A stretch of DNA of 64,000 nucleotides from CAJQQY01 sp045106765 (GCA_045106765.1 JBGCFD010000030.1:1-64000); one strand, 5' to 3'. Shown: positions 35,821 through 45,235, numbered from the stretch's first letter. A program made the numbers and translations. Notes: a model not told the origin generated them from the letters alone.

Positions 35821-38259
35821 ATGAACTCTAAAAAATACACCTTATTATTTTTAGTAATAATACTATTACAAAGTGTTGTTTTGGCACAAGTTGGAGTAGT
35901 TTCTGGCCAAGTATTGGATCAGCAAACTAATATTCCAATTGCTAATGCGAGTGTATTTTTGGAAAATAAAAATGAAATAATTAAGACTAATTCGAATGGA
36001 GAATTTGAATTTAATCAAGTAACAAAAGGAGATTTAGAATTAACGATTTATAAAGAAAATTACGCAACAAAAACTGAATTAATAATTTTTGAAAAAGAAG
36101 TTTTGACGGATGTAATTATATTGTTAGGAAAACTTAACCTGCAAATCGATGAAGTTGAGATTACTGCTAAATCAGGAGAAGATGTTGGACTAAGAAAATT
36201 AAATAATGTAGAAGGTACAGCGATTTACGCCGCAAAAAAAAGTGAAGTAATCGAGTTAGAAAATATAGTAGCTAACCAAGCCACGAATAATGCGAGACAA
36301 GTTTATAAGGCGATTGCAGGAGTCAATGTTTGGGAAAGTGATGGTGCTGGGTTACAATTAAGTATTGGTGCTAGGGGATTAGATCCTAATCGAACTTCCA
36401 ACTTTAATACCCGCCAAAATGGTTATGATATTAGTGCTGATGCACTTGGTTATCCCGAAAGTTATTACACACCTCCTGTGCAAGCTTTGCAACGAATTGA
36501 GATCGTTCGAGGGGCTGCATCTTTGCAATATGGTTCTCAATTTGGAGGGCTCTTAAATTTTGTCTTTAAAAAAGGAAATAAGAAAAAACCAATTGAATTT
36601 ATTTCTGAAAATACAGTTGGTTCATTTGGTTTGGTTTCTTCCTTCAACAGTTTGGGAGGTGAAAAAAATGGTTGGAATTATTATACTTTTTATCAAAGAA
36701 AACAAGGCGATGGCTGGCGAGACTTTTCTAAGTTTGAACAAAATACTGCTTTTGCAAGTGTCTCCAAATCTATCAATAAAAATTTAAAGATTGGAGTTGA
36801 ATACACTTTTATGAATTATATCGCTCAGCAAGCAGGAGGTTTAAAAGATTTTGATTTTGCTCAAAATCCTCAACAGTCGTTGCGTACTCGGAATTGGTTT
36901 AAGGTCAATTGGAACTTAGCAGCGTTGACTTTAGATTATAAAATTTCAGATAAAACGAAGTTAAATTCTCGCAGTTTTTTTCTTGCTGCACAAAGAGATG
37001 CATTAGGCGAATTGGGAAGAATTGATCGACCTGATCCAATGAGAGATCGAGATTTGATTCGAGGGAATTATAATAATTTTGGTAACGAGACTCGTTTAAT
37101 TACTCGGTATGATTTGGGAGAACAAACTTCTACTTTTTTAATTGGAGCGAGATATTATCAAGGATTTACGACCAATGAACAAGGCGATGCTGATGCAACT
37201 AGTGATGCTAATTTTACCTTTTTAAATCCGACTGATTTAGAAAAATCTGCTTATGATTTTCCAAGTAAAAATATTGCGGTCTTTGCCGAAAATCTTTTTA
37301 ATATCAATGAAAATTGGACGATTACTCCAGGAGTCAGATTTGAGTATATCAAAACCGCATCAGAAGGTTTTTATAAAAAAACATTTATAGTGGGTGGTCA
37401 AATTCAGTCGGTGAGAAGATTTGAAGATTCGATGGAGAATCCTCGTTCGTTAGTTTTATTAGGTCTAGGAGTGGGGCATAAGATTTCAGAAAATACCGAA
37501 GCTTATGCAAATTTTTCTCAAAATTATCGCTCTATTAATTTTAGCGATCTTGCTGTAGTGAACCCCAATTTAATTGTAGATAGTTTGTTGCAAGATGAAA
37601 AAGGTTTTAATACTGATCTAGGAATTAGAGGAAGTTTTTGGAAAAATAAAATTAAAATTGATGCCAGTATTTTTTATTTGCGTTATCAAAACAGAATTGG
37701 AATTGGAGAAATTATTATTGAAGATCCAGTTGTAATTGAAAAAGCAGTAGCTTTTAGAACGAACATTGGTGATGCTAGAATCTTAGGATTGGAATCTTAT
37801 TTAGAAGCTGACTTATTAGATATATTAAATAAAAAAACAAAATATTTACATCTTTCAATATTTACTAATCTCAGTTTAATTCACGGAAAATATTTATCAG
37901 GGCAATCATTTGTGATTGGCAAAAATGTAGAGTTAATTCCTCCAATAAATTTAAAAACAGGCCTTAACTTTCGTTGGAAAAAATTTAAAGCCTCTTATCA
38001 ATTTACTTTTGTTGGTGAGCATTTTTCGGATGCTACCAATGCAGAATTTGTATCAGATGCTACTCGTGGAACAATCCCAAGTTATCAGGTGCAAGATTTA
38101 TCATTTAGTTATACTTGGAATCGATTTCAGTTCCAGTCTGGGATCAATAATTTGACCAATGAATCTTATTTTACACGTCGAGCAGTTGGTTATCCTGGAC
38201 CAGGAATTATTCCTTCAGATGCTCGAAGTTTTTATGGAACAATAGCTATTAAATTTTAA
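35821..38259 (+). CDS. TonB-dependent outer-membrane receptor (FecA-like) with carboxypeptidase-like N-terminus
   Basis: Starting at the ATG at 35821 the protein has 812 residues and an ideal signal peptide (LLFLVIILLQSVVLAQ); an in-frame ATG at 35764 would add 19 charged residues and overlap the HTTM gene. A carboxypeptidase-D regulatory-like domain (GVVSGQVLDQQTNIPIANA) is followed by the plug (ARQVYKAIAGVNVWE, LQRIEIVRGAASLQYGSQFG) and a 22-strand-type barrel ending in IAIKF. The plug wording resembles ferric-citrate-type receptors. It is the likely uptake channel of the imelysin operon; the ligand is inferred to be a ferric chelate or other metal complex. Confidence 0.88.
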   Translation: MNSKKYTLLFLVIILLQSVVLAQVGVVSGQVLDQQTNIPIANASVFLENKNEIIKTNSNGEFEFNQVTKGDLELTIYKENYATKTELIIFEKEVLTDVIILLGKLNLQIDEVEITAKSGEDVGLRKLNNVEGTAIYAAKKSEVIELENIVANQATNNARQVYKAIAGVNVWESDGAGLQLSIGARGLDPNRTSNFNTRQNGYDISADALGYPESYYTPPVQALQRIEIVRGAASLQYGSQFGGLLNFVFKKGNKKKPIEFISENTVGSFGLVSSFNSLGGEKNGWNYYTFYQRKQGDGWRDFSKFEQNTAFASVSKSINKNLKIGVEYTFMNYIAQQAGGLKDFDFAQNPQQSLRTRNWFKVNWNLAALTLDYKISDKTKLNSRSFFLAAQRDALGELGRIDRPDPMRDRDLIRGNYNNFGNETRLITRYDLGEQTSTFLIGARYYQGFTTNEQGDADATSDANFTFLNPTDLEKSAYDFPSKNIAVFAENLFNINENWTITPGVRFEYIKTASEGFYKKTFIVGGQIQSVRRFEDSMENPRSLVLLGLGVGHKISENTEAYANFSQNYRSINFSDLAVVNPNLIVDSLLQDEKGFNTDLGIRGSFWKNKIKIDASIFYLRYQNRIGIGEIIIEDPVVIEKAVAFRTNIGDARILGLESYLEADLLDILNKKTKYLHLSIFTNLSLIHGKYLSGQSFVIGKNVELIPPINLKTGLNFRWKKFKASYQFTFVGEHFSDATNAEFVSDATRGTIPSYQVQDLSFSYTWNRFQFQSGINNLTNESYFTRRAVGYPGPGIIPSDARSFYGTIAIKF

Positions 38260-38273
38260 AAAATATATTAATT

Positions 38274-38450
38274 ATGACTCCTTCACTTACGGACAAACGA
38301 CATTTTAATCCAGAACAAAATCAAGTGATTCTTCCTTTTGCCTTGCCCATCGTTCAAGGTAAAAAGATGAAAAAGAAATGCTGTAAAAAATATAAAAAGA
38401 AAGGAGTGAGATGTAAAAGATGTCCTGGAAGATTAGCTTGGGAAGATTAA
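38274..38450 (+). CDS. 58-residue Cys/Lys-rich small protein at the end of the imelysin-TonB operon
   Basis: An ATG at 38274, 14 bp after the TonB-receptor stop, opens a 58-codon frame ending TAA at 38450. The N-terminal half is ordinary (MTPSLTDKRHFNPEQ, then VILPFALPIVQG). The second half is extremely basic and contains four Cys (KKKCCKKYKKKG and RCKRCPG), then LAWED. The CC-x8-C-x2-C layout could bind a metal ion. The close spacing and same strand argue that it belongs to the operon. It is short enough to be missed by routine annotation. I do not know a named family for it. Confidence 0.6.
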   Translation: MTPSLTDKRHFNPEQNQVILPFALPIVQGKKMKKKCCKKYKKKGVRCKRCPGRLAWED

Positions 38451-38484
38451 TAAATAGGCTACTAATAAATTGATTGAGATTGTT

Positions 38485-38492
38485 TAAGTTTG
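38485..38492 (+). promoter_or_regulatory. -7 box upstream of the quinone oxidoreductase gene
   Basis: TAAGTTTG matches TAnnTTTG 13 bp before the ATG at 38506; no good -33 box is seen, so the evidence is partial. Confidence 0.35.
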
Positions 38493-38505
38493 CAAAAAAC
38501 AAATT

Positions 38506-39489
38506 ATGAAAGCAATCTTATTAAAAGAATTTGGTGGACCTGAACAATTATATTTAGGCGAAGCTAAAAAGCCAACTCCTTCTTCAAATGAAGTATTAGT
38601 CAAAGTGAAAACCACGGCACTCAACCGTGCAGACACTTTGCAGCGCATGGGAAAATACCCACCTCCACCTGGCGCAAGTTTAATTATCGGATTAGAAATG
38701 GCAGGAGTTATTGAAGCAGTTGGAATAGAAGTTACCGATTGGAAAGTGGGTGATCGAGTTTGTGCCTTACTAGCTGGAGGTGGTTATGCAGAATTTGTAA
38801 CAATACATTCACAATGTTTGATTCCAATTCCCGAAGGATTTGATTTTGAAAAAGCAACTGCTATTCCAGAAGTATTCTTGACAGCTTATCAAGCGATTTT
38901 CTATTTATCAAAATTTAAAAAAGGTGAACGAATTTTGATCCATGCTGGTGCAAGTGGAGTAGGGACAGCTGCAATTCAATTAGCTAAATCACTTGGAGCA
39001 AGAGAAATTATTGTCACCGCTTCTGCGGGGAAACATCAAATTTGTAAAGACCTTGGAGCAGATTTCACCATAGATTATAAAACTCAAAACTTCGAAGAAG
39101 AAGTCTCGAAAATCACCAATGGCGAAGGAGTCGATGTAATCATAGATTTCTTAGCTGCGCCTTATTTTCAAAAAAATATTAATTCTTTAAACTTCGATGG
39201 ACGAATGGTGATGCTCGCGTTGATGGGAGGATGGAAGGTGGAAGAATTAATTTTGGCGAATATTTTACGAAAGCGGTTACATATCATGGGTTCGACATTA
39301 CGAGCAAGAACTTTGGATTACAAAATTGGGTTGACCAAGGATTTTTCAGATTATGCTTTGGCTAAATTTACGACTGGAGAATTGAAACCGGTGATTGATT
39401 CTATTTTTGATTGGAAGGAAGTGGCAGATGCGCATCGGTTGATGGAGTCGAATGGAAATAGTGGAAAGATTGTTTTAAGAGTGGAATAA
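38506..39489 (+). CDS. NAD(P)H quinone oxidoreductase, zinc-free MDR (PIG3/QOR-like)
   Basis: A 327-residue cytosolic oxidoreductase. The GroES-like half (EVLVKVKTTALNRADTLQR, GLEMAGVIEAVG) is followed by a Rossmann half with HAGASGVGTAAIQLAK and the IDYKTQNFEEEV stretch. Catalytic zinc ligands are absent, as in quinone oxidoreductases. The ADTLQRMGKYPPPPGAS wording is close to the PIG3/TP53I3 branch. It probably reduces quinones with NADPH. A start right after a TAnnTTTG box supports separate transcription. Confidence 0.9.
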   Translation: MKAILLKEFGGPEQLYLGEAKKPTPSSNEVLVKVKTTALNRADTLQRMGKYPPPPGASLIIGLEMAGVIEAVGIEVTDWKVGDRVCALLAGGGYAEFVTIHSQCLIPIPEGFDFEKATAIPEVFLTAYQAIFYLSKFKKGERILIHAGASGVGTAAIQLAKSLGAREIIVTASAGKHQICKDLGADFTIDYKTQNFEEEVSKITNGEGVDVIIDFLAAPYFQKNINSLNFDGRMVMLALMGGWKVEELILANILRKRLHIMGSTLRARTLDYKIGLTKDFSDYALAKFTTGELKPVIDSIFDWKEVADAHRLMESNGNSGKIVLRVE

Positions 39490-39499
39490 AATAGTTGCT

Positions 39500-40264
39500 A
39501 TGAAAAATCTAATTAAAATTTTATTTTTTTCTGTAATTTGTTTTCCTATTTTTTGTTTCGGACAAAATTCTAAATGGATTTTTTCCTCTAAATCAAATAT
39601 TGCTTTTTTTAAAATCGAAGATGATATTGTCAATCGAAATTTTAATCCCCAATTTTCACTTTTATTTAATATTTATAGAAAGTCAACGCCACTTTTAGGC
39701 TGGAGTGTAGGAATGAAAAGACGATTTAAGTTTATGGATAATTTTTATTTTCTAACAGGTTTAGAATTTCGATTGAGTCAATTGAAAAAGCAAGAATGGT
39801 TAGAATCTTCATCTGGAGAAATAGTGTATGATCCCAAATTTGAAATGAATGATATCATTTTAAATGGAACAATTAATCGTGAATTATTAGATACGGAATC
39901 TAATATTTTTTCTTTTAATTCTTACCCGAAAGAAGCACCTTTTGAAACAAAAACGAAAAGTATATTCTTAGATTTACCTTTGAATTTTCATTTTGAATCA
40001 TTATCTCGCAAGTGGTTGGTATCGGCAGGTTTTAATATTGGAATTTCATTAAAATCCATAGTCTCACATCCTTATATTCTTACTCGTGAAAATATTTTTT
40101 TAGGGGTAAATGCTAATGTTGATTATCGTTTTTTTAAAAATTATTACTTGTCTTTAGGTTTTACTAATTTTGAAAAAGGAGTTAATATTTTCAATTTTGA
40201 TTTACTAGAAATTAGAAACCAAAACATTTTTTCTTTTGGAATCTCATGTTTGATAAAGCCATAG
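39500..40264 (+). CDS. Exported protein, probable outer-membrane beta-barrel
   Basis: A 254-residue protein with a signal peptide ending FPIFCFGQ. The body alternates in the manner of a small barrel (FYFLTGLEFRLSQL, SIFLDLPLNFHFES, WLVSAGFNIGISL, YYLSLGFTNF) and resembles the PorT-like/outer-membrane barrel group, but the match is to pattern, not to a specific family. It begins 10 bp after the oxidoreductase gene and may be co-transcribed with it. It converges with mqo, with only 6 bp between stops. Confidence 0.6.
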   Translation: MKNLIKILFFSVICFPIFCFGQNSKWIFSSKSNIAFFKIEDDIVNRNFNPQFSLLFNIYRKSTPLLGWSVGMKRRFKFMDNFYFLTGLEFRLSQLKKQEWLESSSGEIVYDPKFEMNDIILNGTINRELLDTESNIFSFNSYPKEAPFETKTKSIFLDLPLNFHFESLSRKWLVSAGFNIGISLKSIVSHPYILTRENIFLGVNANVDYRFFKNYYLSLGFTNFEKGVNIFNFDLLEIRNQNIFSFGISCLIKP

Positions 40265-40270
40265 TTTATT

Positions 40271-41767
40271 TTATGTTTCTTCCTCCAACTTCAAAACCCT
40301 CGTCGTCCTCTCCCTCGTCTCCAAACATAACTCCCCATTTTCAATCAAAGATTCACCATATGTCGGAATCATTTCTTTAATTTTATTTTGCCAATCTTCC
40401 GTTTTGATTTTTTCTGGAAAACATTTCTCCACCACATCTAACATGATACTTACGGAAGTCGAAGCACCAGGTGATGCTCCCAAAAGTGCTGCTAAAGAAC
40501 CATCATCATCTGTAACTATTTCAGTTCCAAATTGTAATTTTCCTCCACCTTTTTCACCCTTTTTAATAATCTGAACTCGCTGTCCTGCGTACGCTAATTC
40601 CCAATCTTCCATCTTTGCATCAGGATAATATTTTTGCAAAAATTCAAAGCGTTCCTCTGGTGATTGCATCACTTGATCGATCAAATATTTTGTCAAAGAA
40701 ATATTTTTCATACCCGCAGAAAGCATCGGCCAAATATTATGCATCTCAATTGAAAGTGGCAAATCCCAATAAGATCCATTCTTTAAAAACTTTGTAGAAA
40801 ATCCAGCATAAGGACCAAATAACAAAGCTTGTTTTCCATCAATAAATCGAGTGTCTAAATGTGGAACTGACATAGGTGGATTGCCAGTTGCCGCTTTTCC
40901 ATACACCTTTGCTTGGTGCTGTTTTACAATTTCAGGATTCGTACATTTTAACCATTGACCTCCAACTGGAAATCCACCAAAGCCATTTCCTTTTTCAATA
41001 TCTGCTTTATCCAATAGTGGAATTGCACCACCTCCAGCGCCAATAAAAACGAAAGGACTCGAATGAACATATTCTTTTTTACTATCCAGATTTTCAATAT
41101 CAATTTTCCAACTTCCATTTGCTTGTTTGGTCAAATCTTGAATCTCTTGACCGAGGTGAACTTCGACTCCATCCAACGTTTTTAAATATTCAATCATTCC
41201 TCGGGTGATCGCTCCAAAATTTACATCAGTTCCAATTTCCATAAAAGTTGCACCGACCTCTTCTTTATGATTTCGACTCAACATCATCAAGGGGGCCCAC
41301 AAAGAAATTTCTTCAAAATCTTCACTAAACTTCATGTCTTTGAAAATCGAATATTGAGTCATCGCATCATATCTTTTTTTCAAAAACTGAATATTTTCAT
41401 CTCCCCAAACTAAACTCATATGTGGAATGTCATTGATAAAAGGTTGCTTGAATGGAAAGTTTTGCGACTCTTTTAGATAGGCCCAAAATTGTTTGGATAC
41501 TTCAAAATTAGAAGCAATTTTAAGTGCTTTAGAAATGTCGACTGTTCCATCTTCTCGTGCTGGCGTATAATTCAATTCGCAAAAAGCGGAATGTCCAGTT
41601 CCAGCATTATTCCAAGCATCAGAACTTTCTGCACCCACTTTATCCAATCTTTCAAAAATAGAAATAGTTGCTTCAGGCATTAATTTTTTAAGAAGTACAC
41701 CAAGTGTGGCACTCATAATTCCTGCACCAATTAGCGTAATATCTGAATAGTTTCGGGCATCTTTCAT
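40271..41767 (-). CDS. mqo: Malate:quinone oxidoreductase
   Basis: A 498-residue peripheral membrane flavoprotein that oxidises malate to oxaloacetate and passes electrons to quinone, replacing or backing up soluble malate dehydrogenase in the TCA cycle. The FAD fold starts with LIGAGIMSATLGVLLKKL; the family signature WNNAGTGHSAFCELNYTP follows. The C-terminal part contains GASPGASTSVSIMLDV. Length and motifs are complete. A minus-strand TACATTTG box lies 30 bp upstream. Confidence 0.95.
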   Translation of the reverse strand: MKDARNYSDITLIGAGIMSATLGVLLKKLMPEATISIFERLDKVGAESSDAWNNAGTGHSAFCELNYTPAREDGTVDISKALKIASNFEVSKQFWAYLKESQNFPFKQPFINDIPHMSLVWGDENIQFLKKRYDAMTQYSIFKDMKFSEDFEEISLWAPLMMLSRNHKEEVGATFMEIGTDVNFGAITRGMIEYLKTLDGVEVHLGQEIQDLTKQANGSWKIDIENLDSKKEYVHSSPFVFIGAGGGAIPLLDKADIEKGNGFGGFPVGGQWLKCTNPEIVKQHQAKVYGKAATGNPPMSVPHLDTRFIDGKQALLFGPYAGFSTKFLKNGSYWDLPLSIEMHNIWPMLSAGMKNISLTKYLIDQVMQSPEERFEFLQKYYPDAKMEDWELAYAGQRVQIIKKGEKGGGKLQFGTEIVTDDDGSLAALLGASPGASTSVSIMLDVVEKCFPEKIKTEDWQNKIKEMIPTYGESLIENGELCLETRERTTRVLKLEEET

Positions 41768-41796
41768 AGGAGAAGTTTCGATTTTTTCAAAAAAAT

Positions 41797-41804
41797 CAAA
41801 TGTA
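41797..41804 (-). promoter_or_regulatory. -7 box upstream of mqo
   Basis: The minus strand reads TACATTTG, a full TAnnTTTG match. At the 19-nt spacing the -33 position reads TTTT, three of four bases of TTTG. Confidence 0.5.
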
Positions 41805-42009
41805 AATGATTAAATTGGATTCTAAAATTTTTTATCTAAAAGAAAATTTTATTAAAAATAATTCCCCCATTTTGTCGTAAAAAGAAATCAAATTGTCGAG
41901 AAAAAAGAGGATTAAAAAACTTAAAAAATATTTTAGAGTTTATATTATAGAAATACTTTTAATGAAAGATGATAAATCATCCAACTAAAAATTAATATTA
42001 GTCTTAATT

Positions 42010-42627
42010 ATGAATGAAAGAATAGAAAGCTCAGATAAAATCATTAGAAATCACATCGTTTGGTCGATGGGAGCAGGATTAATTCCTGTTCCAATTGCCG
42101 ATTTTTTTGCCGTAAGTGCCATTCAATTAGATATGGTTCGACAGATGTGCAAAGTTTATGATGTAGATTTTAAAGAAACAGAAGGGAAGGCTGTAATATC
42201 ATCTATGACTAGTTCTGGTTTAGCTAGATTAGGTGCTCGCGCTGCTTTAAAATTTATCCCAGGAGTAGGAACGATGATTGGAGGAATGACGATGGCAGTT
42301 TTGTCAGGCGCTTCCACTTATGCTTTGGGAGAAGTGTTTAAAAAACATTTTGAAACAGGTGGAACTTTCTTAGATTTTGATGCAGATCGCTTGACGAAAA
42401 TGTATAAAGAGAAATTTGAAAAGGGTAAAAAAGTAGCAGAGGAAATTAAGAAGGAGCAACAGCGAAAACAAGAAGTTGTTGAAAAAGTAGAACATAAAAA
42501 GGCTGCCCAAAAAGAACAAAAAGATGTCATCTCTCGATTAACTAAATTGGGTGAATTAAAAGAAAAAGGCATTATCTCTGATAAAGAGTTTCAAGCAATG
42601 AAGAAAAAATTGATTGAAGAATTTTAG
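42010..42627 (+). CDS. DUF697 / SHOCT-domain protein
   Basis: A 205-residue protein. The N-terminal 115 residues are DUF697-like: VWSMGAGLIPVPIADFFAVS, then hydrophobic Gly-rich helices (ALKFIPGVGTMIGGMTMAVL) that could embed in a membrane. A highly charged coiled region (about 130-175) leads to a C-terminal SHOCT motif (RLTKLGELKEKGIISDKEF), a short helical module that recurs at protein ends. DUF697 proteins are often linked to GTPase or membrane-stress functions; the role here is not known. Confidence 0.78.
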   Translation: MNERIESSDKIIRNHIVWSMGAGLIPVPIADFFAVSAIQLDMVRQMCKVYDVDFKETEGKAVISSMTSSGLARLGARAALKFIPGVGTMIGGMTMAVLSGASTYALGEVFKKHFETGGTFLDFDADRLTKMYKEKFEKGKKVAEEIKKEQQRKQEVVEKVEHKKAAQKEQKDVISRLTKLGELKEKGIISDKEFQAMKKKLIEEF

Positions 42628-42642
42628 ATGAAAAAGTAGGTT

Positions 42643-42699
42643 AAATGATTAATCAGTTAATTAGAGTTCTCGTTACTTTGACTAACAGATTAATCGTTT
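42643..42699. terminator. Palindrome between convergent genes
   Basis: AAATGATTAATCAGTTA (42643-42659) and TAACAGATTAATCGTTT (42683-42699) are complementary with two mismatches. The right arm overlaps the stop of the DUF429 gene. Bidirectional terminator candidate. Confidence 0.5.
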
Positions 42700-43445
42700 C
42701 CCAAACTATTATTTATAAAAAAAATCATATTCATTTCCAATCCGTAAATGTCTTGTTTTTTTTCTTTTGAGATTAAAAAGTCAAAACCATATTTCATTCC
42801 TAAATATCCAGTCACGGCTAAACTTAGGGAATCAATTAAGTCATCAGATTTTACTTCCTTTTTTAAAAATTGAATATTTCCTTTTTCAAAAATTTCTTTT
42901 GATTTAGGAAAAAGAACTTGCAATAAATTGATTCTTTCTTCGATTCCTTCCTTTTCTTTTTTCTTAAAAATCATTGGGATTTGATTATTTAAACTTGCAA
43001 AACATACCTCTGGATGCGCCTCAAAAATTCGATTTTGGTATTCGTGATTTTTCAAAATAAACTCATCAACTTCTTTAATTTTTGGAACAATATTCCAAGC
43101 TTGAATCGAAAATGATTTTCCTAAAATAGTTTTGTTTTTTTCCTTGGCAGCTTCATAAGTTTTTTCATAAACAGCAGCTCGGCAAGGTGGAGTAAAAACA
43201 GATGAAGTATGATTAGGTTTTAATTTTTGTCGTGCTAAAAATTCAACTTCTCTTGGGTGGTTTTTATCTGCCAAACCAATTACCATGTCTACTAAGTATT
43301 TTTCTGCATCTGGATACTCTTTAAAAATAGAAGAGAATTCGGAATGTTTGCTGATTGAAAATTGAGTATCCTTCCTAATTTTTATAGCTATCCAACCGTA
43401 TTTACAGCCATCAATTCCAACAGTATATTTTTGATTTTTTTCCAA
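42690..43445 (-). CDS. DUF429 family protein (predicted RNase H-fold nuclease)
   Basis: A 251-residue soluble protein. The start VGIDGCKYGWIAIKI and the conserved SVFTPPCRAAVYEKTYEAA and FEAHPEVCFASL blocks define DUF429, a family predicted to have an RNase H-like fold; no activity is proven. The acidic residues expected of the fold are present (D11, and E in the EAHPE block). The gene is monocistronic and divergent from the pyrophosphatase gene. Confidence 0.82.
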   Translation of the reverse strand: MEKNQKYTVGIDGCKYGWIAIKIRKDTQFSISKHSEFSSIFKEYPDAEKYLVDMVIGLADKNHPREVEFLARQKLKPNHTSSVFTPPCRAAVYEKTYEAAKEKNKTILGKSFSIQAWNIVPKIKEVDEFILKNHEYQNRIFEAHPEVCFASLNNQIPMIFKKKEKEGIEERINLLQVLFPKSKEIFEKGNIQFLKKEVKSDDLIDSLSLAVTGYLGMKYGFDFLISKEKKQDIYGLEMNMIFFINNSLGND

Positions 43446-43621
43446 AATTGTTTTTTTTACTTTTAGTAAAACCGAATATTACTGCTTTTGTTTATTTGAA
43501 ATAAAAATTGGAAATGGGTCAAAATTGCCAAATAAAATAATTTTTTAGAATTATTATTAGGTTTAATCCAAATTTTTAAAAGTATTTGGTTTTCAATTAA
43601 ACATCAGAGGCATTTTTCACG

Positions 43622-43629
43622 TACATTTG
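43622..43629 (+). promoter_or_regulatory. -7 box upstream of the pyrophosphatase gene
   Basis: TACATTTG matches TAnnTTTG 38 bp before the ATG at 43668. No good -33 box is visible at 19 nt. Confidence 0.45.
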
Positions 43630-43667
43630 TAGGAGTAAAACAAACCTTTTTTTAATTAAATTTTATT

Positions 43668-44393
43668 ATGAAAAAATCGTTCGAAAAGATCTGGAAGATG
43701 CTTGGCTTGAGATATAAATCACATCCTTGGCATGGAATATCAATTGGTGAAGATGCACCTGATGTAGTAGCATCATTTATAGAAGTTATTCCTTCTGATA
43801 CTGTAAAATATGAAATAGATAAGAAGAGTGGATACTTAAAAATTGATCGTCCTCAAAAATTTTCAAATATTGTTCCTGCGCTTTATGGTTTTGTTCCACA
43901 AACATTGTGTGCAGATAAAATTGCTCAATATTGTATGGATAAAACTGGAAGAGAAGGTATAGTTGGAGATGACGATCCGTTGGATATTTGCGTTTTGACA
44001 GAGCGTGAAGTGACTCATGGAAATATCATTGTCAATGCAATTCCAATTGGTGGATTTAGGATGATTGATGGGGGAGAAGCGGATGACAAAATCATTGCAG
44101 TATTGAACAATGATGAGATGTATGCACAATGGGAAGACATCGCAGATATTCCTGAGAATATATTGAATCGACTGAAGCATTATTTTTTGACATACAAGCA
44201 ATTGCCAGGGGAAGAACCCAAATGTGAGATTACTCATATTTATGGAAAAGCAGAAGCGCATGAAGTGATTCGAAGAAGTTATAAAGATTACAAAGATGCT
44301 TACGGAGATTTGGAAGAAGTGCTTTCTTTTACCATGTTGGAAGCAATGAATTTTGGTCAAAGACAGCAGAAATTATTAGAAAATTTAGATTAG
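43668..44393 (+). CDS. ppa: Inorganic pyrophosphatase (family I)
   Basis: A 241-residue cytosolic enzyme that hydrolyses pyrophosphate and drives biosynthetic reactions. The catalytic signature GDDDPLDICVL, the upstream YGFVPQTLC and the VNAIPIGGFRMIDGGEADDKI stretch are all present. It is longer than the 175-residue bacterial enzymes because of an N-terminal extension and a C-terminal helix, a form common in Bacteroidota. It converges on queC. Confidence 0.92.
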   Translation: MKKSFEKIWKMLGLRYKSHPWHGISIGEDAPDVVASFIEVIPSDTVKYEIDKKSGYLKIDRPQKFSNIVPALYGFVPQTLCADKIAQYCMDKTGREGIVGDDDPLDICVLTEREVTHGNIIVNAIPIGGFRMIDGGEADDKIIAVLNNDEMYAQWEDIADIPENILNRLKHYFLTYKQLPGEEPKCEITHIYGKAEAHEVIRRSYKDYKDAYGDLEEVLSFTMLEAMNFGQRQQKLLENLD

Positions 44394-44475
44394 ATTTTTA
44401 ACAGTTAATTGTTTGTAATGAATGATTAATTTCATTTTGTAAATGTATTGTTACAAAAAAAAAATCTAAATAAAA

Positions 44476-44511
44476 AAGCGGTGTTAGGATTTAAATTCCT
44501 AACACCGCTTT
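44476..44511. terminator. Strong terminator between ppa and queC
   Basis: AAGCGGTGTTAGGA pairs perfectly with TCCTAACACCGCTT around an 8-nt loop. On the minus strand it is followed by a T-run and A/T-rich tail, so it mainly serves queC; it can also end ppa transcripts. Confidence 0.85.
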
Positions 44512-44545
44512 CTGTTAAACATAAGTCGATTTTCTTTTTTGAAAA

Positions 44546-45235
44546 TTACTTTTGGTATTCTGCGGGATCTTCTATTCCTAATCCTGAAAATCCTTTTAAT
44601 CGAAGGACACAAGAGTCACATATTCCACAGGGCAGTCCTTTTTCATTTGGATCATAACAAGTAGAAGTAATCGAATAATCGACACCTAAATCTAATCCCA
44701 TTTGTATGATTTCCGATTTTTTTAAATCAATCAAAGGAGTGTGGATAGTTAACTTTGTTTCACTTTGTATACCCGATTTTGTTGCTAAATTTGCCATCTT
44801 TTCATAAGCCTCAATATACTCAGGTCGACAATCAGGATAACCACTATAATCGACAGCATTGACTCCAATAAAAATATCATCTGAGCTAATTACTTCTGCA
44901 TAGGCTAAGGCAAAAGATAGGAAAATAGTATTTCGAGCGGGGACATAAGTGATTGGAATTTCGTCTTCCATCTCTGCTTCTGTTCGACCTTTTGGCACTT
45001 CAATCTCTGCAGTTAAGGCTGAACCTCCGAACACTCGCAAATCAATATGCGCTGTTTTATGATCTTTTACTCCAAATTGTTGCGCCACTTTTTTGGCAGC
45101 TTCTAATTCGAATTTATGTCGTTGACCATAGAAAAATGAAATGGCATAAATATCAAATCCTTTACTGATAGCATATGCCAAAATTGTAGATGAATCCAGA
45201 CCACCACTTAATAGTACTACTGCTTTTTTGTTCAT
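44546..45235 (-). CDS. queC: 7-cyano-7-deazaguanine synthase QueC
   Basis: A 229-residue enzyme that turns carboxy-deazaguanine into preQ0 with ATP and ammonia, in the queuosine pathway. The PP-loop SGGLDSST is at the N-terminus. The C-terminal zinc site is CYDPNEKGLPCGICDSC, with four Cys. The length is normal. It is transcribed divergently from queF, the next enzyme of the same pathway, from a 121-bp shared region that contains a -7 box for each direction. No preQ1 riboswitch fold was recognised there. Confidence 0.95.
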   Translation of the reverse strand: MNKKAVVLLSGGLDSSTILAYAISKGFDIYAISFFYGQRHKFELEAAKKVAQQFGVKDHKTAHIDLRVFGGSALTAEIEVPKGRTEAEMEDEIPITYVPARNTIFLSFALAYAEVISSDDIFIGVNAVDYSGYPDCRPEYIEAYEKMANLATKSGIQSETKLTIHTPLIDLKKSEIIQMGLDLGVDYSITSTCYDPNEKGLPCGICDSCVLRLKGFSGLGIEDPAEYQK

